Part shown: piece after piece, positions 44,487-52,914 of the stretch
How the letters are laid out: the number at the start of each line of letters is the position of its first letter
Position numbering within the stretch: the stretch's first letter is position 1
Assembly (NCBI GenBank): GCA_900766735.1
Contig: CAAFWO010000052.1
Span: 1 to 64,000 of the forward strand
From: Clostridia bacterium
GTDB taxonomy: Bacteria > Bacillota > Clostridia > CAKSNL01 > HGM11501
DNA: 64,000 bases
Direction of reading: 5' to 3'
Position numbers and translations under genes: made by a program
Notes under the pieces: model-generated
The model's input: the letters and a program-made list of their open reading frames with translations, nothing else
Told to the model about the DNA's origin: nothing
Database searches by the model: none

Positions 44487-44687
44487 TTATTTCCAGCCGA
44501 TTCTTCCGGTAAAATAAGCAATTATTGCGGCGACTATGCCCACGGCAATATCAATTGCCATTGCAAAGCCCGAAAGATCCAAAAAGCCATAGACCGGCTC
44601 AAATGCGGTGCGGATAAGAGCTATAATTGCATAAATGAAAACCGCACACATTATGACTGAAATCACTTTGCATATTGTTTTTTTCAT
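44487..44687 (-). CDS. Small two-helix membrane protein
   Basis: A 66-residue protein with two predicted membrane segments (about 5-26 and 41-60). GGAGG lies before the ATG (AAGGAGGCTCTCCC). It is 16 bp downstream of the ACT-metallo-beta-lactamase gene on the same strand, so they may form an operon. No family recognised. Confidence 0.6.
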   Translation of the reverse strand: MKKTICKVISVIMCAVFIYAIIALIRTAFEPVYGFLDLSGFAMAIDIAVGIVAAIIAYFTGRIGWK

Positions 44688-44703
44688 GGGAGAGCCTCCT
44701 TTT

Positions 44704-46125
44704 TTATACGTCTGCCTCGATGGGGGCGCCGTGGCCGCCGAAAATGAGCCAGTGCCCGGGCTCTAAGAGCGAGTAAAATTCTTTTCGCTCCCTTGCGGCA
44801 AGCTTGGGGTCGGTGTCGACCGAGGTCATGAGATACGGTGCAAGTGAGTTAAACGCCTTCTGATCCGGCGTAAAGCCCTTAAGGTTCACCAAAATGTCGC
44901 CCGTGAAGGCGATGTGAAGACGCTTTTCGATAAACAGCGTTTCGCCCGGAACGTGGCCGCCCGGAGCCTCATAAGAGGTAAAGTTAAGCTCGCCGAACGA
45001 TAAGTCCCCGATGCGGGACAGGCCGGAGGGCACCTTATCGTCTCCGCCGATAACGCGCAGGGTGTCAGGGTCGACGGGCTTGTAGTGAGAAAGTATCTTG
45101 CTGATCCGCACATAGGGCGCGTGGAGCGGGTTTTGTTCCCTTAAGTTTGTGCGGCCGTGAAAATCCGAAAGAAAATTGTCAAAGCACTTCAGGCTCACAT
45201 AAATTTCGGGGAAATATTCGGCTATTCCCACATGGTCAATGTCCGCGTGGGTCAAAACGAGCGAACGCTTAAGAAAGTTAAAGTCGGGGCAGAGCGCTTT
45301 TATAAGGCGGAGAGTTTCTTCTTTGTATGAGGCAAAGCCCCCGTCGAACGCGACCAAGTCGCTCCCGGAGCGAAGAAGGCAGATGTTGCTTCCGACCGGC
45401 GGCTCGATGAGCGTTATCTCGGTGCCGGCAACAGAGTAGTTTGTAACGCGCGGAGAGAACGCCTCGCCCTTATAAAGCGTCATCGCCTCGGCAAACTTTC
45501 CGATGTATTCAAAGGTCTTGTACGGCGGAAGGTTGTTTTTGGTGAGAAGCTCCATGATGAGGTTCGAGTCGATCGTCAGGCGGCGCTTTTCGCTTTCGTT
45601 AAGCTTTAGGAGCGATGAGATCTTGTTCGCGAACGAAACATAGAAGACCGTGTTGTCGAGCGAAATTCCCGAGGGGTCATAGTCCAAAACTTCAACATCG
45701 CAAAGCTTGGAAGCCTCTGACAAAAATGCGGAGATCTCGTCGTTTTCCTTGATGAAAAGCCCCATCTTAAAGAGCTGAAATCCGCTTCCGTTCGACTCCG
45801 AGCTTAAATATGAAATGTTGATGTTAAACCCTTCGATAAGCTCTAAGACCGGGCAGAGCGCGCCCGGAACGTCCTCTAATTTGAACTGTAACAGTATGAC
45901 GCGGCCGCTTCCCGTGCTTTGGAGATAGCCGATCTCGCTAAGGCGCAGGGCGGCTTTTTCCATGGCGTCTTTCTCGCCCTCGGCCTCGATGAAGAGCATG
46001 TGTGAGTCAAGCGCCTTGTTGTAGCTCACGCGCGTGATGTTTAGTTTGAGCTCGGAGAAAATTTTCCCGGCCGTCAAAAATGCGCCGACCTTGTTCGGCA
46101 TCGTCGTAAGAAATGTCTTTTTCAT
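44704..46125 (-). CDS. ACT-domain and metallo-beta-lactamase fusion protein
   Basis: A 473-residue protein. The N-terminal 150 residues contain ACT-like repeats (NKVGAFLTAGKIFSELKLNI and DVPGALCPVLELIEGFNINI). The C-terminal half is a metallo-beta-lactamase-fold hydrolase with THADIDHVG (HxDxDH), GGHVPGETLF, FTGD and GGHGAP as metal ligands. ACT domains bind amino acids or similar ligands, so the hydrolase is probably ligand-regulated. ATG 46125 with AAAGAGGTG upstream is preferred over a longer frame running into a repeat. Substrate unknown. Confidence 0.88.
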   Translation of the reverse strand: MKKTFLTTMPNKVGAFLTAGKIFSELKLNITRVSYNKALDSHMLFIEAEGEKDAMEKAALRLSEIGYLQSTGSGRVILLQFKLEDVPGALCPVLELIEGFNINISYLSSESNGSGFQLFKMGLFIKENDEISAFLSEASKLCDVEVLDYDPSGISLDNTVFYVSFANKISSLLKLNESEKRRLTIDSNLIMELLTKNNLPPYKTFEYIGKFAEAMTLYKGEAFSPRVTNYSVAGTEITLIEPPVGSNICLLRSGSDLVAFDGGFASYKEETLRLIKALCPDFNFLKRSLVLTHADIDHVGIAEYFPEIYVSLKCFDNFLSDFHGRTNLREQNPLHAPYVRISKILSHYKPVDPDTLRVIGGDDKVPSGLSRIGDLSFGELNFTSYEAPGGHVPGETLFIEKRLHIAFTGDILVNLKGFTPDQKAFNSLAPYLMTSVDTDPKLAARERKEFYSLLEPGHWLIFGGHGAPIEADV

Positions 46126-46202
46126 ATAAGCACCTCTTTTACCTATTATAGCAAATGTGCCGCGAAATGTAAAGGACAGATTGAAAGAATATAGCCGGGG
46201 TG

Positions 46203-46300
46203 GGTGAATCCGGATTCGGCGTTTGCGACGAAGCGTGAGTATGCGCATATCCCCCTCACCACCGCCTGTCGGCGGAGCCTCCCTCTGGGAAAGCTTAAAC
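46203..46300. repeat. Degenerate intergenic repeat
   Basis: Noncoding stretch with hairpin CCGCC-TGT-CGGCGG and CCTCCCTCTGGGAAAGC, resembling the intergenic repeat at 51428-51512. It fills the 300-bp gap 46126-46427 together with the terminator at 46372-46411. No gene is seen there. Confidence 0.4.
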
Positions 46301-46371
46301 GCACTATCAAAACCGAGGCGGAAGTTTAAAGCCCTCAAGAGCCTAAAGAGGGGAAGAGACAAAGCCTTGCA

Positions 46372-46411
46372 AAAAATAAAAGAGCGTTTCCGCTCTTTTA
46401 TTTTTTTATGC
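46372..46411. terminator. Terminator after the Cys-containing gene
   Basis: Arms AAATAAAAGAGCG/CGCTCTTTTATTT with TTTC loop and T run; serves the minus-strand gene at 46428-47255 and can act on + transcripts. Confidence 0.85.
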
Positions 46412-46427
46412 CGCTGTTATGCCGCTG

Positions 46428-47255
46428 TTATGCCTCTGACGAATCTTTATCGGAGCAGAGGCAGGGGGACGAGCTCTTTCTCGGAGGGAAGAATTCGTCC
46501 ACGGGGAAGGCGATCTCGTCAAACAGATCGCACGGAGCGCCGGGCTCTTCGCCGGCTCTGCATGTTCCGTCCGGAACGCAGAAGGACGCGGCGGGAACGG
46601 TGAGGCCGACCTCGCGCTCCAAGCGCACCATCATGAAAAGTCCGAGTGTGACATAGACCTGACGGCTCTCCGGCGAGGAAGCGACGGGAGTTTCGAATAT
46701 CTTATGTACACATTCGGGAACGAGCGAGATGTCCATCGAAGACGAGCAGACGTTTTCGCACGGGGAAACAGTGAGCGTGTCGAGCACGATCGGGTCAACG
46801 ACCGAAACGACCGCGGTCGGCAGATTCGTCTTTTTCCAGGACGCGATGTCAAAGCTGTCCTCCTTATATTCGGAACGGAAGATCTTCGCTTCGCCCTCCG
46901 AACCGAAGAGGACTGCCTTTTTCTCGTATGCCGCGAGTCCGTCCACTCTCACGGGGCATCTTGAACCGGTGTATGCGTTGAGCACGATCCTGAAATAAAA
47001 GCGCATATTCACGGTGTAGTAGCCCTTGTGGAAATTTAAGGGCTCAACGTCGGAGTATACCCAGATGACCTCGGCCGACTCTGCCGTTATCTTCGACGCG
47101 GAATCGATGACCGACTGGTTTTCGGGACTGAAATATACGTGCAGGTTCTCAATGCATTCTTTTGAGCGGCACGAGTCGTAAATCTGGTCCGCTGTGATGC
47201 AGACATCCTCCGTACAACCTTTAACATCCTTGGCTGATAAAATTTTATCGTCCAT
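46428..47255 (-). CDS. Conserved Clostridia protein with dispersed cysteines, function unknown
   Basis: A 275-residue protein without signal peptide. The N-terminal region (CTEDVCITADQIYDSCRSKE, then CIENLHVYFSP) and the hydrophobic middle (GYYTVNMRFYFRIVLNAYTG) form a pattern I have seen in uncharacterised Clostridia proteins. It has about 15 Cys, including a C-terminal CLCSD. High Cys and no export signal are compatible with a spore-coat component. AGGAGG lies before the ATG. The function is not known. Confidence 0.65.
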   Translation of the reverse strand: MDDKILSAKDVKGCTEDVCITADQIYDSCRSKECIENLHVYFSPENQSVIDSASKITAESAEVIWVYSDVEPLNFHKGYYTVNMRFYFRIVLNAYTGSRCPVRVDGLAAYEKKAVLFGSEGEAKIFRSEYKEDSFDIASWKKTNLPTAVVSVVDPIVLDTLTVSPCENVCSSSMDISLVPECVHKIFETPVASSPESRQVYVTLGLFMMVRLEREVGLTVPAASFCVPDGTCRAGEEPGAPCDLFDEIAFPVDEFFPPRKSSSPCLCSDKDSSEA

Positions 47256-47345
47256 AAAAGATCCTCCTAAAATATATTAAAATTTTACAAAACCGGTTGT
47301 TCGGCTTATTATATTTTATGTGAAATATCAAAATCTGTGAAAGGT

Positions 47346-47374
47346 ATTGACAAATTAATTTTTCAGTGCTATAC
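47346..47374 (+). promoter_or_regulatory. Promoter of the T-box transcript
   Basis: TTGACA (47346-47351), 17-bp spacer, TATACT (47369-47374), about 20 bp before the start of the T-box structure. Confidence 0.85.
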
Positions 47375-47391
47375 TGTTCTCATAGCTTAAT

Positions 47392-47645
47392 AAAAAAGAC
47401 TGTGACGAAGACGGTCGTATTAAGCGGTTTTAAGAGAGTCCGCGGCTGGTGTGAGCGGATAGCCGGTTGATGCATATGGCCCATCGCTTCCGAGTCGGAA
47501 GGCTGAATTTTAGTAGGTTTTCCCGAGTTTGCTGCGTCAGTGCATAGGGCTTGATAGAGCCTGAAGAGATGCGAAAGCATAATTTGAGTGGTACCGCGGG
47601 TTAATTAAAACTCGTCTCAAAATTTTTGAGACGGGTTTATTTTTT
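47392..47645 (+). promoter_or_regulatory. T-box leader with terminator
   Basis: A Stem I-like part includes AGAGAGTCCGCGGCTGGTG, followed by a stem III-like ATGCGAAAGCAT, the T-box core AGTGGTACCGCGG (47587-47599) and CTCGTCTC. The terminator GTCTCAAAAATTTTTGAGAC with T run follows (about 47615-47645). Uncharged tRNA should favour the antiterminator and expression of the downstream gene. The specifier codon could not be assigned with confidence. Confidence 0.9.
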
Positions 47646-47673
47646 TATATTTTTATCAAGGAGGCTGTTTTTT

Positions 47674-49947
47674 TTGGACGGAAAATTAAAAGAAATTGCA
47701 TTGCGTGTCAAGGATCTTCGCGAGATTGCGAACCTGACTCAGGAAGAAATGGCGAAAAAAACCGACACAAGCTTGGAAGAGTACAAAAAGTTTGAAAATG
47801 GCGAAAGCGACTTCGGCTTTACGTTTATTTATAAATGTGCCGACTGTTTCGGAGTCGAAATTAAGGACCTCTTGGAAGGCGAAAGCCCCGTGCTTTCAAT
47901 GTATAATGTCACCAAAAAGGGCGAGGGAATGCCGATCGAAAGAAAGTCGGGCTTTGAGTATCACCACTTGGCGCCCGAATTTAAGAACAAGACGGCCGAG
48001 CCCTTCCACGTTAAGATTCCCTATAACGACGCGGCGGAGCCTTCGTTCTCGTCTCATTCCGGTCAGGAGCTTGACATCGTTATCAAGGGCAGATTAATGA
48101 TAAGAATCAACGAAAGGACCGAGGTGTTAAACCCCGGCGACAGCATCTATTACAACAGCGGCGAGCCGCACGCGCTCTGGGCGCTCGACAAAGAGGGCGT
48201 TGAGATCTATGCAGTCGTTATGAAGGGCGCTGAGGCTAAAAAAGAGGAAAGAAGCGCCGTTAAAGCCGTCAAGATGCAAAGAGCCGGAGTTGCGGACAAG
48301 TTCATCGACTGTGTGACAGATGAAGCCGGAGTGCTTAAAAAGATCAGCTTCAAGAACGACGACAAATTCAACTTCGCGTTCGACTGCGTGGACGCGATCG
48401 CCGATAAGACGCCGGACAAGCTCGCGATGCTCTGGGTGTCCGGCACGGGCGAGGAGAGGCGGTTCACGTTCTCGGATATGAAGAGGTATTCCGCGAAGTG
48501 CGCGAACTATTTCGAGAGCCTCGGAATCAAGAAAGGCGACAGGGTGATGCTTGTGTTAAAGCGCCACTACCAGTTCTGGTTCACGGTTCTTGCGCTTCAC
48601 AAGATCGGCGCTATTGCAATTCCGGCGACAAATCAGTTGGTGGAGCACGACTTTACCTACCGCTACAAGGCGGCCGGCGTTTCCGCGATCGTCTGCACGG
48701 CGGACGGAGAGGTTTCAAACCATGCGGAGGCCGCGGCAAAGGATGAGAATATGGACATCACGAAGATCATCGTCGGCACACCCAAAGAGGGCTGGCACGA
48801 CTTTAACACCGAGATTGAAAGGTTCTCCGATGTTTATGAAAGAAAGCCCGATTCGCCCTGCGGCAACGACAGAATGATCATGCTCTTCACCTCCGGCACG
48901 ACGGGCTATCCGAGAATCGCGTCGCACTCTTATAAATACGCACTCGGCCACTACATCACCGCTAAATACTGGCACAACGTGAACCCGGACGGGCTTCACT
49001 TCACCATTTCTGATACCGGCTGGGGCAAGGCTCTCTGGGGCAAGCTCTACGGCCAGTGGCTGTGCGAAGCGCCGACGTTTACCTATGATTTTGACCGCTT
49101 CAAGTCCGAAGAGATATTGCCGATGTTCAAAAAGTACAACATCACGACCTTCTGCGCACCGCCCACAATGTACCGCTTCTTTATCAAAGAGGATCTTTCA
49201 AAGTACGACTTATCGTCGATCGAATATGCAACGACGGCCGGCGAGGCGTTAAACCCCGAGGTTTCGGAGCGTTTCCGTGAGGCGACGGGGCTCACCATCA
49301 TGGAGGGCTTCGGACAGACAGAGACGACGCTTGCAATCGGCAATCTTGTCGGCACAAAGCCGAAGCTCGGCTCGATGGGACTTGCAAGCCCGCTCTATGA
49401 CGTTCACGTTTTAGACCCGGACGGCAACGAATGCGCACCCGGCGAAACGGGCGAGATCTGCATCAAGGCGGAGAGGAAGGACGCACCGTGCGGACTCTTC
49501 TTAGGCTATTACCGCGACGAGGAGAAGACGAATGCGGCATGGCACGACGGGTTCTATCATACCGGCGACCAGGCGACGCGCGACGAGGAGGGCTACCTTT
49601 GGTATGTCGGCAGAATCGACGACGTTATAAAGTCCTCCGGCTACAGGATCGGGCCTTTCGAGATCGAGAGCGTTATCATGGAGCTTCCCTATGTTTTGGA
49701 GTGCGCGATCACCGCTGTTCCCGATGAGGTGAGAGGCCAGATAGTCAAGGCGACTATCGTGCTTGTGCGCGACAAAGAGGGGTCGGACGAGCTCAAAAAA
49801 GAGATCCAGGATTATGTTAAAAAGAGAACGGCTCCCTATAAATATCCCAGAATCGTGGAGTTTGTCGCGGAGCTTCCCAAGACCATCAGCGGCAAGGTTC
49901 GCCGTGTCGAGATCAGAGAAAACGACAGGAAAAAGGTTCAGGGCTAA
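47674..49947 (+). CDS. HTH-cupin-acyl-CoA synthetase fusion protein
   Basis: A 757-residue protein starting with TTG 47674 after AAGGAGG. Residues about 1-65 are an XRE-type helix-turn-helix (LREIANLTQEEMAKK); about 80-195 a cupin (PFHVKIPYND, GQELDIVIKGRLMIRI, LNPGDSIYYNSGEPHALWA); about 215-757 an AMP-binding acyl-CoA synthetase with FTSGTTGYPR, GFGQTETTLA, YHTGDQATRDEEGYLWYVGR and the catalytic-Lys motif KTISGKVRR. HTH-cupin proteins normally regulate genes; here the module sits on an enzyme. The T-box leader ties its synthesis to an amino acid. Substrate unknown. Confidence 0.9.
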   Translation: MDGKLKEIALRVKDLREIANLTQEEMAKKTDTSLEEYKKFENGESDFGFTFIYKCADCFGVEIKDLLEGESPVLSMYNVTKKGEGMPIERKSGFEYHHLAPEFKNKTAEPFHVKIPYNDAAEPSFSSHSGQELDIVIKGRLMIRINERTEVLNPGDSIYYNSGEPHALWALDKEGVEIYAVVMKGAEAKKEERSAVKAVKMQRAGVADKFIDCVTDEAGVLKKISFKNDDKFNFAFDCVDAIADKTPDKLAMLWVSGTGEERRFTFSDMKRYSAKCANYFESLGIKKGDRVMLVLKRHYQFWFTVLALHKIGAIAIPATNQLVEHDFTYRYKAAGVSAIVCTADGEVSNHAEAAAKDENMDITKIIVGTPKEGWHDFNTEIERFSDVYERKPDSPCGNDRMIMLFTSGTTGYPRIASHSYKYALGHYITAKYWHNVNPDGLHFTISDTGWGKALWGKLYGQWLCEAPTFTYDFDRFKSEEILPMFKKYNITTFCAPPTMYRFFIKEDLSKYDLSSIEYATTAGEALNPEVSERFREATGLTIMEGFGQTETTLAIGNLVGTKPKLGSMGLASPLYDVHVLDPDGNECAPGETGEICIKAERKDAPCGLFLGYYRDEEKTNAAWHDGFYHTGDQATRDEEGYLWYVGRIDDVIKSSGYRIGPFEIESVIMELPYVLECAITAVPDEVRGQIVKATIVLVRDKEGSDELKKEIQDYVKKRTAPYKYPRIVEFVAELPKTISGKVRRVEIRENDRKKVQG

Positions 49948-49985
49948 TAGATTAAAAAGCAATTTTAAAATACCGCGGCAAAGGG

Positions 49986-50030
49986 AAAAAGAGTCCAAAA
50001 CTCGTTTGATGAATTTTGGGCTCTTTTTTA
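49986..50030 (+). terminator. Terminator after the synthetase gene
   Basis: Arms AAAAAGAGTCCAAAA and TTTTGGGCTCTTTTTT; on the minus strand it can also serve the GGDEF gene. Confidence 0.85.
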
Positions 50031-50043
50031 AGGTCCTTATTTT

Positions 50044-51261
50044 TCACGATTTTTTGATCTTACCGTGGGTTTTATATACTACTCCGCTTGCCGCAACAGC
50101 ATCCTTGCCGCTGTTTTTACAGATATAAAGTTGCTTATCCGCCTTGGCTATGATTGAAAGGCTGCCAAGCTCCTCGCTTGTTCCGCAGGCAACTCCGAAT
50201 GAAGCGGTAATAATGCTTTTGTCAGGCAGATCCTTCCTGGGAATAGCGGCGGCACGCACCGCATCAATAAGCTCACCGGCAAGGAGGCAGGCTTCATCCT
50301 CGGCGGTGTCCGGCAATATAATAACAAATTCCTCTCCTCCGAAACGGAAGAGGTATCTGCCGGATCTGCAGAGAACATTGACAACGCTTTCGGCCACAAG
50401 CCTTAGCGCCTCGTCACCTTTTATATGGGAATAATGGTCGTTGTATGATTTGAAATTATCGATATCATATATAATTACGCTGACTTTTTCCGGCATCAAT
50501 TTTTTCGCGACGAATGCGCAGTATGTTTCCATTGCTTTTTTATTTAGAGTGCCTGTCATCATGTCGTTATATGCAAGCTTGATAAAAGAACGGTTCATTT
50601 CGCTTATGTACCGCTCATTGGAGGACTGGCGTAGGAAGACGGAACGGATAGCAATAAAACCGGCAATGATTGAAAAACGAAGCAGGAAATGTTTGAATAA
50701 ATCGTAGTTTTCTGCATAGGGAAGCTTTGCGGGGAGCCACCAGCTCAGCGATATTAAAATGCATATGAATGCGGTGTCGGACAATCTGTATGTCGGCGCG
50801 GCCATGATGACGAAAAGGTAGCACATTGAAATTGAAAGGCCGATCCCATGAAAATTGCAGGACACCATAAACACGGTGACGCTTGCGATCACGGCCGTAT
50901 AGAATGAAAGCAGAGCATATCTTGACAGCGATGAGCCGTAATTTTTATTGAGCAATATGAAGATCATCATCAAAAGGGAGGAGACCACCATCATATAGAG
51001 CGGTATCATATCGATAACGATCATAGTATCCAATACTATGTTTTTGATGAAATAAAAACCGTTGGTTATCAAAAAAAGAATCGTTGCGAAGAAAACGATG
51101 GAGAGGCTCTGCTTCATAAATATGCTTTGTTCGGACGGCAATTCGTCAAGATTTAAACCGAGAACGCTGTTGCAAAAGCTCTTAAATCTCGCGAACGCCA
51201 TATCCGAAAGCCGGCAAGATAAATCTTTCGGTATAACGGACCTGTTTTCATATTTTTTCAT
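50044..51261 (-). CDS. Membrane-bound diguanylate cyclase (GGDEF domain)
   Basis: A 405-residue protein. Residues about 35-200 hold 5-6 membrane helices, then a GGDEF domain with the catalytic loop FRFGGEEF (about residue 305) and the substrate region IYDIDNFKSYNDHYSHIKGD. It should make cyclic di-GMP from GTP. The upstream inhibitory site RxxD is replaced by RSGR, so product inhibition is probably weak. ATG 51261 with GGAGGG upstream is preferred over a 43-codon longer frame. The activating signal is unknown. Confidence 0.9.
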   Translation of the reverse strand: MKKYENRSVIPKDLSCRLSDMAFARFKSFCNSVLGLNLDELPSEQSIFMKQSLSIVFFATILFLITNGFYFIKNIVLDTMIVIDMIPLYMMVVSSLLMMIFILLNKNYGSSLSRYALLSFYTAVIASVTVFMVSCNFHGIGLSISMCYLFVIMAAPTYRLSDTAFICILISLSWWLPAKLPYAENYDLFKHFLLRFSIIAGFIAIRSVFLRQSSNERYISEMNRSFIKLAYNDMMTGTLNKKAMETYCAFVAKKLMPEKVSVIIYDIDNFKSYNDHYSHIKGDEALRLVAESVVNVLCRSGRYLFRFGGEEFVIILPDTAEDEACLLAGELIDAVRAAAIPRKDLPDKSIITASFGVACGTSEELGSLSIIAKADKQLYICKNSGKDAVAASGVVYKTHGKIKKS

Positions 51262-51367
51262 ATACCCTCCGTAATAATTTACGACATTTTTTGAAAGCGT
51301 ACAACTCCGGAACATTATACCACAAAATAATTGGAAAAGCAACCATTTTCGACGGCGTTTGGAAATA

Positions 51368-51400
51368 AAAAAGGCGGTGGCTTTTGCCACCGCCTTTTTT
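51368..51400 (-). terminator. Terminator of argGH
   Basis: Perfect arms AAAAAGGCGGTGGC/GCCACCGCCTTTTT with a TTTT loop, just upstream of the GGDEF gene and downstream of argH on the minus strand. Confidence 0.8.
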
Positions 51401-51427
51401 GCATACTCTTAAAACCGCAAGATGAGC

Positions 51428-51512
51428 GAGGGACTGTTAAAAGGCCGTAATTACGTTATCTCTTCCTCCGTCAAAACCTACGGTTTTGCCACCTCCCTCG
51501 TCAGAGGGAGGC
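51428..51512. repeat. Intergenic palindromic repeat (MITE-like)
   Basis: Contains CCTCCCTC-GTCA-GAGGGAGG and AAAACC-TAC-GGTTTT hairpins within 85 bp, in the gap between argH and the GGDEF gene. Similar repeats are scattered in many Clostridia genomes. A related degenerate copy is at 46203-46300. Confidence 0.5.
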
Positions 51513-51527
51513 GAAAATAGTTTTTTT

Positions 51528-52904
51528 CTATTTTACCGTTGCCAAATATGCCTTGGCATTTGCAACAGCCTCGTCGATCATTCCGGGAGCGCCGAGCGTT
51601 TTTCTTTCTTTAACGCAGGTGTCGAGCGCGACCGCGGAATAAAAGTCTTCGCCGATGATGTCAGAAAAGCTCTTTAAGGTATCAAGGTCGATGTCGTCGA
51701 GCGCACAGCCATTGTCGATCGCATAGGCAACCATTTTGCCTATGACGGCGTGCGCATCGCGGAAGGGCATACCCTTTTTAACAAGATAATCCGCCGCGTC
51801 CGTCGCGTTGGTGTAGCCGCCGGAGGCGCCTTTTCGCATATTCTCCTTTTTGACGGTCATCGTCTCTATCATATCGGAGAAGACGGGAAGGCAGAGCTTG
51901 ACGGTATCCACCGCGTCAAAGATCGCCTCTTTATCCTCCTGCATATCCTTGTTATAAGCCAAGGGAAGTCCTTTCATCATTACTAAAAGCGTGGTAAGGG
52001 AGCCGTAGACGCGGCCTGTTTTGCCGCGGATAAGCTCCGCAACGTCGGGATTCTTCTTCTGGGGCATGATACTGCTTCCGGTGGAATGAGAGTCCGCCAT
52101 CTCAACGAACGAGAATTCGTTCGAGCTCCACAGGATGAGTTCTTCACAGAAGCGCGATAAGTGCATCATTACGATTGAGAGGCAAGCGCAAAACTCTATC
52201 GCAAAGTCACGGTCCGAAACGCCGTCAAGCGAGTTTGCCGTGGGAGCACTAAAGCCTAAGAGCGACGCTGTATATTTTCTGTCTAAGGGATAGGTCGTGC
52301 CGGCCAGAGCGCCGGAGCCTAAGGGAGAATAGTTCATTCTTTTTACCGCGTCCGAAAGACGGGACATATCGCGGCAGAACATCTCAAAATATGCCAAAAG
52401 ATGGTGCGCAAAATTTACAGGCTGTGCCTTCTGAAGGTGAGTGTAGCCGGGCATCACGGTGTCCTTATGCTTCTCCGCGAGGCTGACCAAAACCGTGAGA
52501 AGATGAAGGAGCATACCGTGAATTTCGCCGGATTCGTTCCTTAAATAGAGCCTTAGGTCAAGTGCGACCTGGTCGTTGCGGCTTCTTCCGGTGTGCAGTC
52601 TCTTGCCGGTCTTCCCGATACGGTCGGTCAGAATCTTTTCGATATTCATATGAATATCTTCGGCATCGACCAAAAAGCTCACCTTGCCGCGCTCAATGTC
52701 GGATTTGATCTCGCCGAGCGTTTTCACTATGAGTTCTGCGTCCTCTTCGGGTATGATACCCTGCTTTCCGAGCATCTTGGCGTGGGCGATACTGCCCTCT
52801 ATGTCCTCTTTATACATTCTTTTGTCAAAGCGGATGGACGAATTGAAATCGTCCACCAGCTTATCAGTCTCAGCGGAGAACCTTCCGCCCCAAAGCTTTT
52901 CCAT
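51528..52904 (-). CDS. argH: Argininosuccinate lyase
   Basis: A 458-residue enzyme of the fumarase/aspartase superfamily, splitting argininosuccinate to arginine and fumarate. It has the start WGGRFSAETDKLVDDFNSSI, the HTGRSRNDQVA loop, and the signature GSSIMPQKKNPD. It is 10 bp after argG on the same strand and so shares its transcript. Length is typical. Confidence 0.97.
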   Translation of the reverse strand: MEKLWGGRFSAETDKLVDDFNSSIRFDKRMYKEDIEGSIAHAKMLGKQGIIPEEDAELIVKTLGEIKSDIERGKVSFLVDAEDIHMNIEKILTDRIGKTGKRLHTGRSRNDQVALDLRLYLRNESGEIHGMLLHLLTVLVSLAEKHKDTVMPGYTHLQKAQPVNFAHHLLAYFEMFCRDMSRLSDAVKRMNYSPLGSGALAGTTYPLDRKYTASLLGFSAPTANSLDGVSDRDFAIEFCACLSIVMMHLSRFCEELILWSSNEFSFVEMADSHSTGSSIMPQKKNPDVAELIRGKTGRVYGSLTTLLVMMKGLPLAYNKDMQEDKEAIFDAVDTVKLCLPVFSDMIETMTVKKENMRKGASGGYTNATDAADYLVKKGMPFRDAHAVIGKMVAYAIDNGCALDDIDLDTLKSFSDIIGEDFYSAVALDTCVKERKTLGAPGMIDEAVANAKAYLATVK

Positions 52905-52914
52905 CAGATCACCC

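Noticed and set aside
46126..46362. N-terminal extension of the ACT-metallo-beta-lactamase protein to 46362
   Set aside because: The extension runs through an intergenic repeat and has no ribosome binding site; ATG 46125 has one.
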